In this document: positions 39,221-52,595 of the stretch, piece by piece
Layout of the letters: the number at the start of each line of letters is the position of its first letter
Numbering within the stretch: position 1 is the stretch's first letter
From: Larus michahellis
Taxonomy: Eukaryota > Chordata > Aves > Charadriiformes > Laridae
Assembly (NCBI RefSeq): GCF_964199755.1
Contig: NC_133903.1
Location: 53,745,239 to 53,809,238, forward strand
DNA: 64,000 nt
Direction of reading: 5' to 3'
Notes under the pieces: model-generated
Told to the model about the DNA's origin: nothing
What the model saw: the letters and a program-made list of their open reading frames with translations, nothing else
Database searches by the model: none
Made by a program: the position numbers and the translations under genes

Positions 39221-40026
39221 ATGGTCAGCCGGGCCAGACAACCTTTGACATCTTGAATCTATAAGAGGTATAGTGAGTTAGGAGGATGCACAATAGCCCA
39301 TTGTGGCAGAAGATGCAAGTCCTGTTGTGAGGAAGAGAGTCCTCAAATCATTACTGCCCTCGTTAGCGTGTTGTCCGTTAGGGATTAATTCGTTAGCAGC
39401 GCATTTTTAGTTTTCTGTAATTATTATTCTTGTGGCAAGCGTGAATTCTTCCAGTGAGAGGAAAAGTTTGCTGCCAGGACAATGAATGTATTATCCGCTC
39501 CTAACTGGACCGTGAACCTCAGCTCATTTCACATAGATATCAGTTAAAAAAGGACTGGCGAGTGGAATTACAAAACAAGGCATGATCACTTTCATTGTAT
39601 GATACGCTGAAACAAGTCGGGGGCTTTCCCTCCCCCTCGCCGCCCCGGACCAATTTTGGTATCATTTGGAAAGTTTAAGACCTCTGAGGACTTGAAAGAC
39701 TTTTAAAAGTGAGATCCGGAAGGTTTTTATTCTGCAGCTTGGTGGTGGCCATTGTGTATATCATGTGGCTTGTATTTAAAGGTGTTTGGGCTCGGGTTTT
39801 TCCGTTTTGTTTTGTCTAAACTCTTAATTTTTTTAACCGTCTATTAGAGGTTTGCCAGTGGTTGCCAGCAAAATGTAACATACAGCTTTTGGTTAATGGG
39901 ACTAGGGAAGGCTAACCACTTTCCTTATAGTACTGATTTTCCAATTAGACTTTCTGCCAGGGGAAGTTGGAGGGGGAAGGGGTATTTGCATGCACATAAA
40001 CTGTTGACTATTCATGTGACTTTTTC

Positions 40027-40047
40027 TTTTTTTTTTTTTTTTTTTAG
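40027..40047 (+). repeat. T19 tract ending in AG
   Basis: Nineteen T followed by AG within intron 1 gives an acceptor-like string. No open, conserved-looking exon with a donor follows, so I treat it as a simple repeat. Confidence 0.7.
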
Positions 40048-41167
40048 CTTGTTAAACCCCTGTAAATAAGTCTATTGATTCTTAGTTATCATTTTCGAAG
40101 CAAAGTTTTCAAGTGCCTGTTTTAACCACACGATTTATATCATGCTGTGATTTTGCTTTATTTTAAGCCATTTGTATATTTTATTACCGCTCCTCTTTTA
40201 TTGTCTATCGGCTGCTTTTATGATGAGGTACGTCCATGTTTATTATTTACTAAGTATCCTCAAATGTTATTAGGCAGTTATTATCACCCTATAGAAAGTG
40301 TCCGAGGAAGTTTCATTTCAGTCACATTTATTTCACAGATGTTTTAGTGCTGTGAATATAATATGTAAAAATGCTGGAAACATTTAGTAATGCACTTGCC
40401 TAAAAATAAACAGTTTTATAACCACACATGCTGTTGTTTAGATTAAACATTGCAGAAAGTTCTCCTTAAACTTGAACGTCACACCATTTATTTTCTAAGA
40501 GAACAAAAAAAAATCACTAAAATAGCCTTTTTTTTGTAGAAGTTGTGCTAGATGAAAGAGATGTTATTTTTAACTGAAATGAATAATTCAAGATCTTTAC
40601 AATAGATGCGTTAATTGCAAATAATTTTCGTGCAAAGTTTCAATTATTGATGGAGTAATAAGCAGTTTTTCATACAGTCTGTGAATCTAAAACATACAAC
40701 AAAAAGTAGATATCTGTTCTTTTTTTTTACCCCCAAACCTCATCGCGTTTGCCACATTCTTTTAATCAAAAGTAAGCTAGAGAGCAGATTTTTAATGTTT
40801 TAAAGACAAATAAAGCTTTTAAAATTACCTCATGCATCGTCTGGCTGCACACAATCTCAGCTGCGCAGTGCTAAACTTCGGTTTGGTACTGCCAGCATAC
40901 AAAGAGATGAGTGAATACCCCTTGCACCCATATGGACTCAGCTGCCAGCACTGTGATATGCAATTTTGCTTTTTAATGAATCGTAAACAATTTGTGTGTC
41001 AAACGAGGGAGTTTGTTTTCTTTCTGGAGCAGGTTCTAAATCCGTTTTAAGCTATAGCTGTGTACTGTACTGGAGCATTATGCCCAAATTTAAAGGTTCT
41101 GTGTCATTTTGATGAAAAGACCTGTTATAATGAAAGAAACGGCTTTATAAAAGGCTGGGTGTAGTAA

Positions 41168-41185
41168 TCTCTCTCTTTCTTTCTT

Positions 41186-41217
<32 letters not shown>
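41168..41217 (+). repeat. (CT)n microsatellite in intron 1
   Basis: Forty-three uninterrupted pyrimidines (41168-41210), mostly CT with a few TTTC units, then GTCTCTC. More pyrimidine-rich sequence follows, to CTTTCACTCCAG at about 41255. The (CT)n tract is complementary in type to the (GA)n tract upstream of the NFI exon. Confidence 0.9.
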
Positions 41218-41218
<1 letters not shown>

Positions 41219-42201
41219 ACCTCACACTCTCCCTCTTTCACTCCAGTCTATAGCATGTTTATAGCTAGCTAGCTGGAGATAATGGAGATTGGTTGATTGC
41301 ATGATTAGTAAAATGAATGGATTTTAGCATTGGGCAAAGCAGCTTGCATTTTTGAAAGGTGGCTTTAAAATGCAGAATTCTAATTTTGACCTTATTTTCT
41401 TTCATAGATAATCTTTATTAATGCTCCTTTAATTCGTTTTTCCTCATCGCAGCTAGTTTTTCTATCCAGCCATCTGATGGAATGGCTAATATATTTTATC
41501 TTACTTGCCAAAATAGCAAGAGGTCAAAGTAAAGAAAAACATTATTTTTCTTTCTTGTAGACAGTTATAAATGTTTCAAACTATTTCAGTAGAACCCACA
41601 GGATTTGTATGTTTCAGCAATAATTGCATTTGTCACCACAGTTTTAAGGCAGTCTTTTTACACCTAATCTATTTTTTTCTTACGCTTAAATCAAGTAAAT
41701 GCAGCAGCAGTTATTGTGACTATATTGTAATGTGACATTTTAGCAGAAAATTTCCCCCCAAATGCTGTAAATTTGTGTAAGAAGGAATTATATCTTTTAA
41801 CATATAAGTAACAGCAAATACTTTTACCAGTATAGCAGCCTGAAGATATGAGATATATTAGTTTGTTGGAAAAATGATCATTACTTTGTAATCGTTGGCA
41901 CTTTTTATTTAAATTTGATGCTGTCATAGAGACACTAAAGGGTTAGTCATAGAAAAGTTTCGGTACTCTGTCTTGCATTTGTAACAAATATGTGCAGCTG
42001 TGCTACTTTTATAAACATTTATTTCAAGCTGATTATTTTTTTTAATTATTTGCTCTAGCAAGCCAATATGATGTGAATATTATATGTGTTTAATAAGGGA
42101 TTGTCTGCAAAATTCCTTTGCACGGGGTTATTGAAATACATGTGCAGCAAAGGTATAAACTGGAGGAAAATTCTCAATAACAATACAAAACTAAAGACCC
42201 T

Positions 42202-42300
42202 GGGCCAAATTCTGCTCCAGATTTACGCCACCGTCAGCCTGGAGTCGCTACATGAAGAGTGGAGCAACTCCAGGTTTACTTACCTGAGTGACTGAGACCC
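42202..42300. mobile_element. Palindromic MITE-like amniote repeat (GGGCCAAATTCTGCTC type)
   Basis: It starts GGGCCAAATTCTGCTC and ends with GGAGCAACTCCAGGTTTACT and GTGACTGAGACCC. Left and right halves are imperfect reverse complements around CTGGAGTCGCTACATG. This resembles a widespread amniote repeat with the motifs 'GGAGTTACTCC' and 'TTTACACCGGTGTAA', here decayed. The short reading frame across it is incidental. Confidence 0.5.
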
Positions 42301-45300
42301 AACTTTGACCCATTTGAGTTGTCTCAGTGCAAACAGCTTCAAACCCCAAACTGTTTTCCTTCGTGAAATAGCTGAAGAAAAAAGCCTCATTAATAAATAA
42401 GAAGCTGTTTCAAATGACTCCCTGTATGAGTTAGCATGCAAACTGCTGTTATTGAATATGACAGTCCAAGCAAATCTTCCAGTCATTTTCCGAAATAAGT
42501 GTTTTCTAGTTTTATTACCCAGCTATCGATCCGTAGTTTGGTGTTTATGCCTTTATTTTCTTTAGATGCTGTAAATTAAGAAAATTTATTCTACATAGTA
42601 GGACTGGACTTGAAATGGTCATTTTGATACTTTACAGGTTTTTAACTCAACATCATTTTTTCACTGAAGCTCTTGGTAAATACTTTTCTTTCACACCTCA
42701 GTGCTCCGTTTTTTCAGAGGAATAGCTGAAATTGCTCAGGTAATTTATGCAGTAAAAAAAAAATATGAAAATTTCAAAATGTTACTAACATTTCCATCAT
42801 TTACGAACTAAAAGAACTTTCACTATAAATCTCATCACAAATGCATCTAATAAATATTTAATTTCATTGTATGGAAAGCTAATCGTTATTACAGAAGCTA
42901 AAAAAGTCTAGAAGCATGAAACACTCAAAAGTAGTTATTTCTTGTTTAAATCACTGAGCGTATCTATACATACGTGCATATACATACTCTCTTCTGAGTT
43001 TATCATGGTAATCCCCACATGCTGGTGAACCATACGTGGCTTTGCTGATTTGTGCTTCCTGCTTATAATTGACTGCATATCAAAAAGCATACACGTATCA
43101 ATAATTATCCTGCTCCTGCCTCTCTAAAAATAACAAAGTGTGAACAAAGTGTAACATTGCAGCATGGCTTTTCTTTGTTTTATACAGGAACTCTCGTATG
43201 TTCATGCACTGCTCAGCTGCTGTATAAATGTTTTTAATAAAATTATTCCTTCTCTGTCAGAGTTGCTAAATTCCGTATATAACTCAAACACACGCATTCC
43301 GTCCTTCGCTTTACATATTTTATAGTATCTTCATTTTCTATACGTGGCCTCCTTTTGCTTACAAGTATTTGTCCTAGTTGTTTTCTACTCTTTTTCCTTC
43401 ACCTGTCCTGAATATTGCCATGAATGTTTCTAATTTAAAGTCAGAGGAGTCAGTGGCTGATTAGAAGACAGGAAATTGGAGGATTAAACTGTCTGGTTGA
43501 ACTTCCTTTACTTATCAGTACTGTGTAACTTACACTGGATTATAAACTCGTTGGGACAATTTCTACAATGTATCAGTACTTCTGTTTTCTTAGTCTTTAT
43601 TTTTCTGGAGAAAATGCGGAGAACAAGGAAAATGGGTAGTTTGTGGCTAAAAACCAATACTTTTTAATAACGCTGAAGCACTGTAGGTTTAAATTAAATT
43701 TGTATAAATGTCTTCAGATTTGAGAATTCATTCAATTTTAAAACATGCAGGTCTATAATATATATTTTAAATTAACTTTAGTATGTAAACAACCAAGCAA
43801 CAGATACTTTCGGGGAGGGGGAGGGAAATGACATCATTTTAGTAAGAGGAGATCGCCATGTTAACCCTTGTTCAACCCTCGTCCCCTCACAAACTTTCGC
43901 GTTGGTTGTAACACGATGGTGTAGCCGTAGGACTCCCTGAGGAAGGGCTAGAGAGAAAAGCCAGTTTATCTAAAAAAAACTTTGCCTGGATTTGCAGTGC
44001 TCCCCTCTGAGCCAGGAGCCGGAGGTCCCACGTCCTCACCCAGCGTTAACCGGGGAGGAGGGTGTTGTGTAGATAGCTGTCTCACCAGGGGGAGAATGAA
44101 GAAGAGCACAGCTTTGTACCCTTAAGGGCCAGCTCATTCTCGCTGTTGATGCCCATGTATTATTTCCAGAGCTCGTCGTGGCCCTTTAGTTACGAAATCA
44201 TTGTGATAGTTGGGAAAAGCAAGTAACACTACGATCTGGAGGACCTATCTTGTGAAGGAGAAATAGGAGGACTTCTAACCTCAGTCATTGCTATACGTAA
44301 GGTGTCTCTGACGGCTCACCGTCATTTAATTTTACATGCTGGATTGAGATCTGAAGGCGTCAAAACTGTATTGAATACCAGACCATGCAAGAAAACAGAA
44401 AAAGACAGGCACTGCCCGAAAGGTCTAACACCTTGGTCTGGGTCCAAAGGCTGCGACACTAATCACATACTCCAATTTAAACCCCGGGACTGGATCTTTT
44501 ATTTGATTTGGATGCTTGTGGTGGTTTCTGGCAGTCTGATCCTGCTACGTTAGGCAAGCCCTCCACTAATACTGGGAGTAACCAAAAATGGAGGTGAAAA
44601 TAAAGAATATTCTGAAACTTTTTGCTGGCAAAGTCCCAGTAGTTTCCATGCGAACAAAAAGCGATCTGAAACTTTTTATAAATAAGGAAGTAAATATTTA
44701 CTTTCCCTACCTCGTATGAACGGAAAAAGGTAATGTGTTTGGTTTATTGAGAGGTTCCCCATGCTTTAATTCCAGCGTGAAAAGGATCTCACTGTGCTGC
44801 TAGGCGCATGCTTCACTCCTCTCCCTCAGATGTGGTCACTGACACTGATTAATATTTAAAGATGATTTTAGAATGAATCAAATCGTTGTTGATATTTGAA
44901 GACAAATATGCTAGTTCATAATAACATGGTTTGGATTGATAATATCTTTGTTATTTCCATTAATGTCACAAGGAACTTCTCTTTCACAAGTGCTGCAGGT
45001 AATAATTACAGAACTCGTTGTTGCAAATGCTGGATCTCTTTGTACACGCACATACACATACTTCACGTATGCAATGCGCTTGTTCTTTATCAACCCTCAA
45101 AAAGCAGAGGCCCTGCCACGCTCCCAGGAAATCCGACTGATCTCAGAGCAGCAGGAGCCACTCTGATTGAGGCGCCTTCGGAGCAGGCGCTGGGCAAACC
45201 TGGTATAGCTCTTTTGCGCAAAGGTTTTAGAACTTATGTTCACTGTGATGAAGATCTCTGGATCTATTTTCTGTACAGTAGATTACTGAAGAGTACTTCT

Positions 45301-48169
45301 CAATAAGATAAAAATCATTAGAATGGATTAAATAGATGTGCTGGCTAATGGAGTGAGGTTCAAAATATTTTGCCTGTATAAGCATGTCTGTTGTTCTTTG
45401 GTGGGTTTTTTTTTTTCAGAGGCTGTGAAACGCAAAGTTAGCAATACAACTAGATATGGGTGGAAGTGTTGGATAGTACAGATGGCACTATAAGCTCATA
45501 GACTTCTACTACCAATAATTGCAGTGCCCTTGCTTTCAAAGGAGTACAGGTTGCCCTTGATGTACGCAAACAGCCATATTAATTTCACAACCCAATTGGA
45601 ATCGCACACATGGATTGAGGTTGTCAATAGGAGCGGTGTGGAAATTAAGAGCACAAATAGTGCTCTCAAATAGGCCTTTCTGCTTTAAACGTGACTAACT
45701 CAAAAGACACAGGGTGGAAGTGGTCACTGTCAGAGCACCATAACTGAGAGAGTTTGTGAGTAAATTAGAGAGGAGTTTTTCTGCGTTATTTTTAAATCCA
45801 GAATTCAATTAAGCTGGAGAAAATGGACCTGATTTTGCATGGAAATATGCTGGTACTCATAAGTAGTCATCTTTAGTAAAGAAAATGGAAACGGAAAGTA
45901 GAGCATAGCTTATTGGTTTACGTCAAGGAAATATAAAGAGTATTCCAAAGTGACCCAGATTAACCTTTTATGGTCAATAAGAAAGGAGAAAAACTGTCCC
46001 GTTTGATTGCTCATTCTGTCAACATTTTTGCTTGCTTTCAGGAACAAATAGAAACAACATACATATGCACTTCTGTTTGACGGGGTTTTTTTTACTAGAA
46101 ATTTTCTCTTGTGGTGCTATTTGAAAGACTAGGTTAAGAAGAACAGGTTAAACATGGGTTATTTAGGGCAGTGACTGAAAGGTGAATCACCAAAGTTTTT
46201 ACAAAAGCGCAAATAAAACCAAGTTTTCAAGGATTATAAGCAAACACAAGTAAAACTCAAATTTACTCCTGATCTGGTGCTAATGAGAACTTACAGCTTA
46301 GACAAATTGCAACGTATATAAGCATCGCATTAGGACTTGTTGCTTCCTCTCCTTTTTTCTTGATTTCCGAAGGAAATGAGGCTTAAAAGATCAGCTGTCT
46401 GTCTGCCATGCGCAATGAAGGAAACCGTAGGAAACAGTAGCATAAGACATTGTTTAACACACCCAAGGAATTCCCTCGTGTTCAAAAATTGATGAAAAAT
46501 TCTAAAACAATTTAAAAGAAAATAGTAACTTTCTTACAGCTTACAACCGTCTCACCTGATGTTACAGGATACAACTTTTTCACTACGGAGATATGTAGAG
46601 TGGTTGGAATTTATTATATTTCTATGGACACCCGTTCTTTTCATGCTTAATGAAGTTTTCTAAGAGCCTTCCACAGAGAAATGTGGGAAATAACTTCCAC
46701 AGAAATACGTGGGCATGTGGGAAGAGGACTTAGGCCCAAAATGGTGGGAAGTCCTTGGCCTGACTCCTGGCAAGCAGTGACATTTGCTAATTTTTAATGT
46801 AAGTTTGTGTCAAGAAGAGAAAGTCTAAAGAATGGAAAGAAAAGGATTGAGCAAAGCATGGGGATTGAGCACAGGCACTGTAAAGGAGACAGGAAGAACA
46901 GGATTTGATATGAGAATATGTTCTCTGGCATTATGAAGAGCAGTGGCCAAGGGATCACACCTGGGCAGAGACAGTGAATCACGAGATTTTTTTTCTCCTT
47001 CTCCTCCAAATCTCTCTTTGAAGTTGTTTCTTTTTCATTACTTAGAATCCCATTCAGTAACATATGGGCTACCAACTGCTCTGGTCCTCCAGTAACTGGA
47101 CCACTGCACAACCAAATAACTTTGTGGGTTTATTTTCCTCTCTTCAGCTGCGAAGGCACGGATTGAATTGCAGATTAGTAGCTCATTTGCCCAAACTCTT
47201 CTGCGCTGAGGCAACTCCATAGCAGGAAGCCAAAGAGCCATAGGACAACAGCAGTGGCCGAACCAAACAAGGCTCTGTGCCAGCTCCGTGAGGTGTCCCC
47301 CATGATCAGCAGTGCAACCACTTTTGATTGCATCTGCTCAATTCCAAAATTTCAGGGAATATTTTAGGGAACTTTGCTGTAAACTCTGGTGAAAACAGGG
47401 AAAAGGAAAACAAGGAAAAGGAGCGAAGACCAAGCTGACAATGTGCCCCTGTGGCACTGGGATTCAGAAAAGTCTAATGCTCCATTGTGCATCATGTCCC
47501 ACAGCCCTGCATCCTGGCGTCTCCCACTTACAGCTTGACAACGTCTGTGGTTTCACAGCACGTTAACCTTGGAAGCCACATGCCTTTATGGAACCAGTTG
47601 TTCCCATCTTTGAATGGCGCAGTCCACCTTTCTGCTACTTGTCCTAACACATCTCATCTCAGATCTGCTCTGTCATCATGGAACTGATCCTGCGTAAAAC
47701 CCAAGATCTTTGCAATAGTGATACGCAGTGACACTGGTGAGGAGCACAAAACCTTAACTAAAAAATATTTATCTAGTCAAAAAGTGAATGATTGGCTGCC
47801 GAAGAACAGAAAGATCAGTGGGCTGGGAATTGTTATTTTCCCTTTCAACAGGATAAGGGTCTGGAGACAAAATGGGTGGAAGTTGTACCCTGAAAAACAG
47901 TGTGAGACGAGGCCTTCTGGAATATGAGAAATAAACAGACCGATAAGGGTGGAATGACAGAGCTGCAGAGTTTTGAGGATGGTGACAATTCCAATTTGAT
48001 GCAAACATCTGTTCATGTGCTTTGGATTGAAATAATCAAACACCTGCACTTCCATGTATGTGTTCATGCTTGCAGATTTCTTTGTTCTAACGAGTTTTCT
48101 GGGTGCACGCTCCAGGACGGGTGTGCATGAGCATGGCGTAGAATTATTATTTGTGTGCTATAGGTGTTT

Positions 48170-48190
48170 GCACCTGCAAAATGCAGGTGC
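48170..48190. repeat. Perfect 9-base inverted repeat with CACCTG/CAGGTG
   Basis: GCACCTGCA, three A, then TGCAGGTGC: 9-base arms around a 3-base loop. Each arm holds the CACCTG/CAGGTG E-box that ZEB/Snail-type and bHLH factors bind (family knowledge). Function not shown. Confidence 0.7.
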
Positions 48191-48867
48191 CTGCTTAAAT
48201 GTGTGTTCTTACAAGCAGATACGCAATGCGTTTCCCTTGGTTTCTGTAGAGGCCTGCCAAATCTATCACTCCAATTTCTTTATGTCTCACCCTCCCCATC
48301 TACGGAGCAGAATAATAAAACTCACTCACCTCAAAAAGGGTGTTAGATGTTAATTAATGGGTTTCCAACATTATCTGAAAACAGATGCTATAATTGCAGT
48401 ACGTTATTTTATTAAAAAGTTACTTACGAATATAAGATTTTGCAGAATTAGGGAACTAAAGGCAGGAAAGACCTCATAAGCTGTGGAGTCGTTCCATCTA
48501 CCAGCAGTCTGTTTTTTACTGTTTATTTATTGCTGACTTTTATTTTGCCTTTAAGCCAAACACTATGGGTTACTCATATAGCATATGCTTCTTCACTCTG
48601 CACACAAGTAAAAGCAGTGATCTCAAAATCAAGATAATATTATAATAAAACTTGACTGAGGATGCCTGAAGTGGTACGTATGCTCACGCTGTGTAAGACA
48701 CAGAGATCTCTGTGCACGCCACTTTTTCATATTAAGTAGGAGTTTGGTAAATTGAGTGGATTACTGAGATTTCATTAAAAATTAAATGTACAATTATTTA
48801 GATGAATTTTTCACATATGCTTGTGGGCAAACAATTTTTGATTAGTTGTTGACATATAGTACACACA

Positions 48868-48899
48868 GTGTGTGTGTGCGTGCATGTGCACATGTATAT
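48868..48899. repeat. 32-base alternating purine-pyrimidine (TG-rich) tract
   Basis: A strict purine-pyrimidine alternation built of GTGTGTGTGTGCGTGC and ATGTGCACATGTATAT. Such tracts favour left-handed Z-DNA under supercoiling. A small microsatellite. Confidence 0.8.
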
Positions 48900-50628
48900 T
48901 TACATGCACGATATATAAATAAAATACAGACAGTAATGTAGTGTTAGGAAAGTCCACTGGTAGTCATTAATTTGACAAGTCTTATATAGGATGGAAAGAA
49001 TGATCTTCCCCAGACTGAAAAATTGTTTTTGCTACATCACATTAAGACTTATGTAGCCAATAAGCAGTATAAGAGCTCAAGACCAAGCACAGCTCGTCCC
49101 AGCTCTCTGCTCATTTTATCCAACTCTTTGAAGAAGTTTCTCTTCCAAACGCTGCCATGGAAGGAAAGCCGTGCAATGCCTTTTTCAGCAGTGCCTGTCG
49201 CCGGCCTGGGGTTGCGGGATTTACCGGAGTGGAAGGAACTTTCTCAGTTTGATTTTAATTAGAAATCAGGTGGTAAAGCTGGGGAAAAGATTTGTAAAGA
49301 TCTGAAGTGTCTGAAGAGGAGCGGCTTGAATAACACTGTATTAGTCATGAGGCAAGGAAGGAAGAATGTTGTCATGATTTGAAAGTAACATTGTTCAGTA
49401 AATGAAGATGTGTGAAGCGCTTGCTAAACTAAATTAGTTCCGAGGTTTGGTGCGCATTTGTGTAATTCTTTTCATCGAAGCTTTAAACAATTGTGAAGGA
49501 AAAAACAGAAACACATCTATTAAGAAAAAAAAATACTTGAATTGCTTTCTGGTGGTGTTTATCTGCAGCGATTCAGCTGCCATTTTTCATATTTCAGGCA
49601 GAATAATTAAATCGGCACAAATAAATAAATACAAACAGTACAGTGTAATTCTACTCTGAATTTTATTTTGTGGTGCCGATCTAATGAAGACTTTGCTTTC
49701 CCTCACACAAATAGAAGTTGGAGAGAAGTTTTAGCACCCTGTGTCTCCTAAATTTTCTAGAGAGGCTGTTCCTCAATAGATGACCTTTTCCTAATGCGTG
49801 GCTTCAGCGCGCAGAAAGGGTAAATCTTGTGGTTTGAGTGTCCCCTGTAGAAAATCATTGAATAAGTGTAGCCATATACTTTTTAGTGTATTATCTTGTG
49901 ACTAATTTTTCTATGAGCTGGTGCTCCCACCTCCTTGTGGGGAGGGGGGCCACTGTCTGCACACTCAGGTCATATTCTCAACTCCTTTAATGCACCTCTG
50001 ACATTTACCCGTCTATCTGGGATCTTTACCTTTGTGCCATTATACTTGTTGCTGTCTTACTCAGTTAAGAAGTACAAATAGCCCCAGCATTGCCAGCTGC
50101 AGTCCCAGGCTGGATCATTACTCCAGATTTGAGGTTAATCAACTGCAAATTCCATTAGCTTCATACAGAGTGAAAATAAAGAACAGACGGTCTCGCATGT
50201 GAGCCAGAAGTCAGGTGCAGCACAATACGGCCAGCCTTCAGGTAGAGGGATTTTTTCCCTTCAGCTAACATCTCTGAGATAAGACCAAAGGATCAGATCA
50301 AAAAAGGTTTTCATGAAAGTTTTATAGACTCCCAGCCTTTTTTTTTTTCCCCCCATTTCTTTCTACTTCCAATTGCAAGTGTTAGTTCTTCATTTGATTC
50401 TGGTGGGATTTTTACCCCTTTTTCTCCTAAACGCTGTGGAAAGTTACTGCTAAGAGTTACATTCTCAGAGATCTTATATTCCTTCCTTACTTGATTGTGC
50501 CAGCAACTTGCTTTACTACTCAAGGAAGTGTTGTGTGAAATTTGGGGGGCATTTGGGGACGGTTTACTATTGGAGACCCGTTTACTAAATTCCCAAACTT
50601 GCAAACGCTGACATACACATGCACCTGG

Positions 50629-50659
50629 TGAGCTCTGCCATTGATTTCAATAGGGCTCA
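50629..50659. repeat. Short imperfect palindrome, possible repeat remnant
   Basis: The sequence begins TGAGCTCTGCCATTGA and ends TTTCAATAGGGCTCA; the ends are imperfect reverse complements. ATTGATTTCAATAGGG resembles the ATTGACTTCAATGGG centre of the palindromic repeats noted above. Confidence 0.3.
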
Positions 50660-52499
50660 CAATATCAAAGCCAGACACACAGGAGAACAGTAGCAGGAAC
50701 CGGGCCTAGACGCTTCCCTGCTGCTTTTATTCTGTGCACTGTCTCCCCCCCACACCCCTCAGTGGTTTTGCTTGTCATTGGTGGTTTTCTCATGAGTCCG
50801 TTTAAGATCTGTTAAATCTTCCTCTTCTTTTTGGATGTACTACAAGCAGTCAGTATTTAAAAAAAAAGAAAAATTAAAAAAAAAGTAATCTGCAGTTGTC
50901 TGAAAACAATGCCTCTGATACATCTCAATTCTCTAAAGCAAAGTCATTCCTTTCAAATGGAAAGAACTGTAAGAAAGTCGGGTCTGTGGCCAGAAGTTGG
51001 GATACTGCTGCACCTGGAGTGCACTGCACTTTCCAGACTGAATTCCAAAAATTTATGTTAGCACAGTGTTTGCCAAACAACATGAATTTTGTGTGCTGCG
51101 GCTTTTCCCTTTTCTTTGCGTCTTTATCTGGTTTTGGTGGGGAAGGGAGGTGCGTGTGTGGATGTGTGTGTATATCTCCCTATATACATATGTTAGATTA
51201 TCACTGGCATGCCTTTACAAAAGGTTAGGGAAAATATTGCTGCCAACAGAACTAAAGATTAAATAATCCAATCTCTGGGAACTGTAAACTAACAATCACT
51301 ATCACAAATGGGCCCTTTCTAATCATAGTTTGTGGTGGAATGAAAGATGCAATTGTCTGGAATTGATGAATATGGGATCCATGCTGGCTTCAGGGTCAAA
51401 GGTGACTTCATGCAAAGGTCCCTTTCTCTCTGGCACTGCTTCCTTTGTATAGCATAGCTTGGCAGCTATCTCTTTGCACTTCGGCTACCTGCCAATGCAG
51501 CTGGTACTGTGCAACTGTCTGGTACAGACTACAAAGCATCACTCAGCAACCAGCAGCTCCGCATGGGGCCCCTTTTCTAGGATGACAAAGAAAGATGGGC
51601 TATACATTCTGCCATCTATGCCCATTAAAAAGACTCTTAAATTGCATTACTACAAGTTATTGTTAATTATGTAGTAGTCACTGGATCTGTATGATCCTTT
51701 TAGGGGCTGATAATCTTTACAGTATGCTGGCAGTGTAAGTAATCAAGAGGGAAAAATCAGTATTTTGTTGTGTAAAAAGTAAATACTGATGTGGTAAGTT
51801 GCTCATGCTTAGCCATATGAATGAAACCTTCTTTTGGATTATGTACGCCACAGGTTTGGGGCATATGCAGGAAAAAACCTGACTGAACTGGAGAAATTAC
51901 TTGTGAAGTTGCGTCCTTATAGTTTCAATATTCATGTTACAGTTAAGCTTGGGAAGTGTTTTTGTTGGTAAGCATTTATCCTGAAAGCTGGCTGGTTGTT
52001 AAAATGTGCCTTGAGCTGCAACTGAGAGGAAAACAAAGTTCTGGCTACATTAAAATAAACAATTTCAGTTTAGAAATCGTGAAACTAACCAGTGTTTAAA
52101 TGATGGGAATCTGATAACGAAAGTGCCATCCCTGGCAGACTGACGGGCCTCCGATTATCTTGATTACTTTTTTTCCTCGGTAGTGCATTTTCTTCCTGTT
52201 CTTAAGAAATTGTTTGTAGTGTGTCCAACAAAAAGAAAATGTTTGTCCCTCCTAAAGCTGAGGTCCTGGTTGTCTCCTGAGGAATGGCCAAGCTTCTTCT
52301 GTTCTTCACTTCAGGCGTGAGGAATTGGATTCCAGCTCAATCTGCAGGCCTGATTTAAGTGCATAATTTCCAATCCCTGTTAAGTCCATCAGTGTTAACG
52401 TAAAACTGAAATAGCTCAGCTGGGGCAAGCGAGGTTGGACTCACCTTCGGTAGGATGTATAGATGTCTTACTAAGTGGATCCAAGTTACTTCAACTTAA

Positions 52500-52595
52500 A
52501 AATTCTGGCCCAAACACTTAGTTCCTGTCAACGGGCATAACTCCACTGAAGTTAATGGGGATGTACCAATTTACCCCTCCTGAATTTTCTGGGCC
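52500..52595. mobile_element. Palindromic MITE-like amniote repeat
   Basis: AAATTCTGGCCC at the left faces TGAATTTTCTGGGCC at the right, with CATAACTCCACTGAAGTTAA and TGTACCAATTTACCCC between. The internal motifs (AACTCCACTGAAGTTAATGG) match the style of the elements at 3011 and 42202. Diverged and non-coding. Confidence 0.45.

Noticed and set aside
40027..40047. T19-AG as a splice acceptor
   Set aside because: No exon-like open frame with a donor follows, and the branch-site region is not distinctive.
44896..45306. 136-codon + strand frame
   Set aside because: No domain or family motif and no convincing promoter. The length is plausible by chance in 64 kb, and a second + frame overlaps it.
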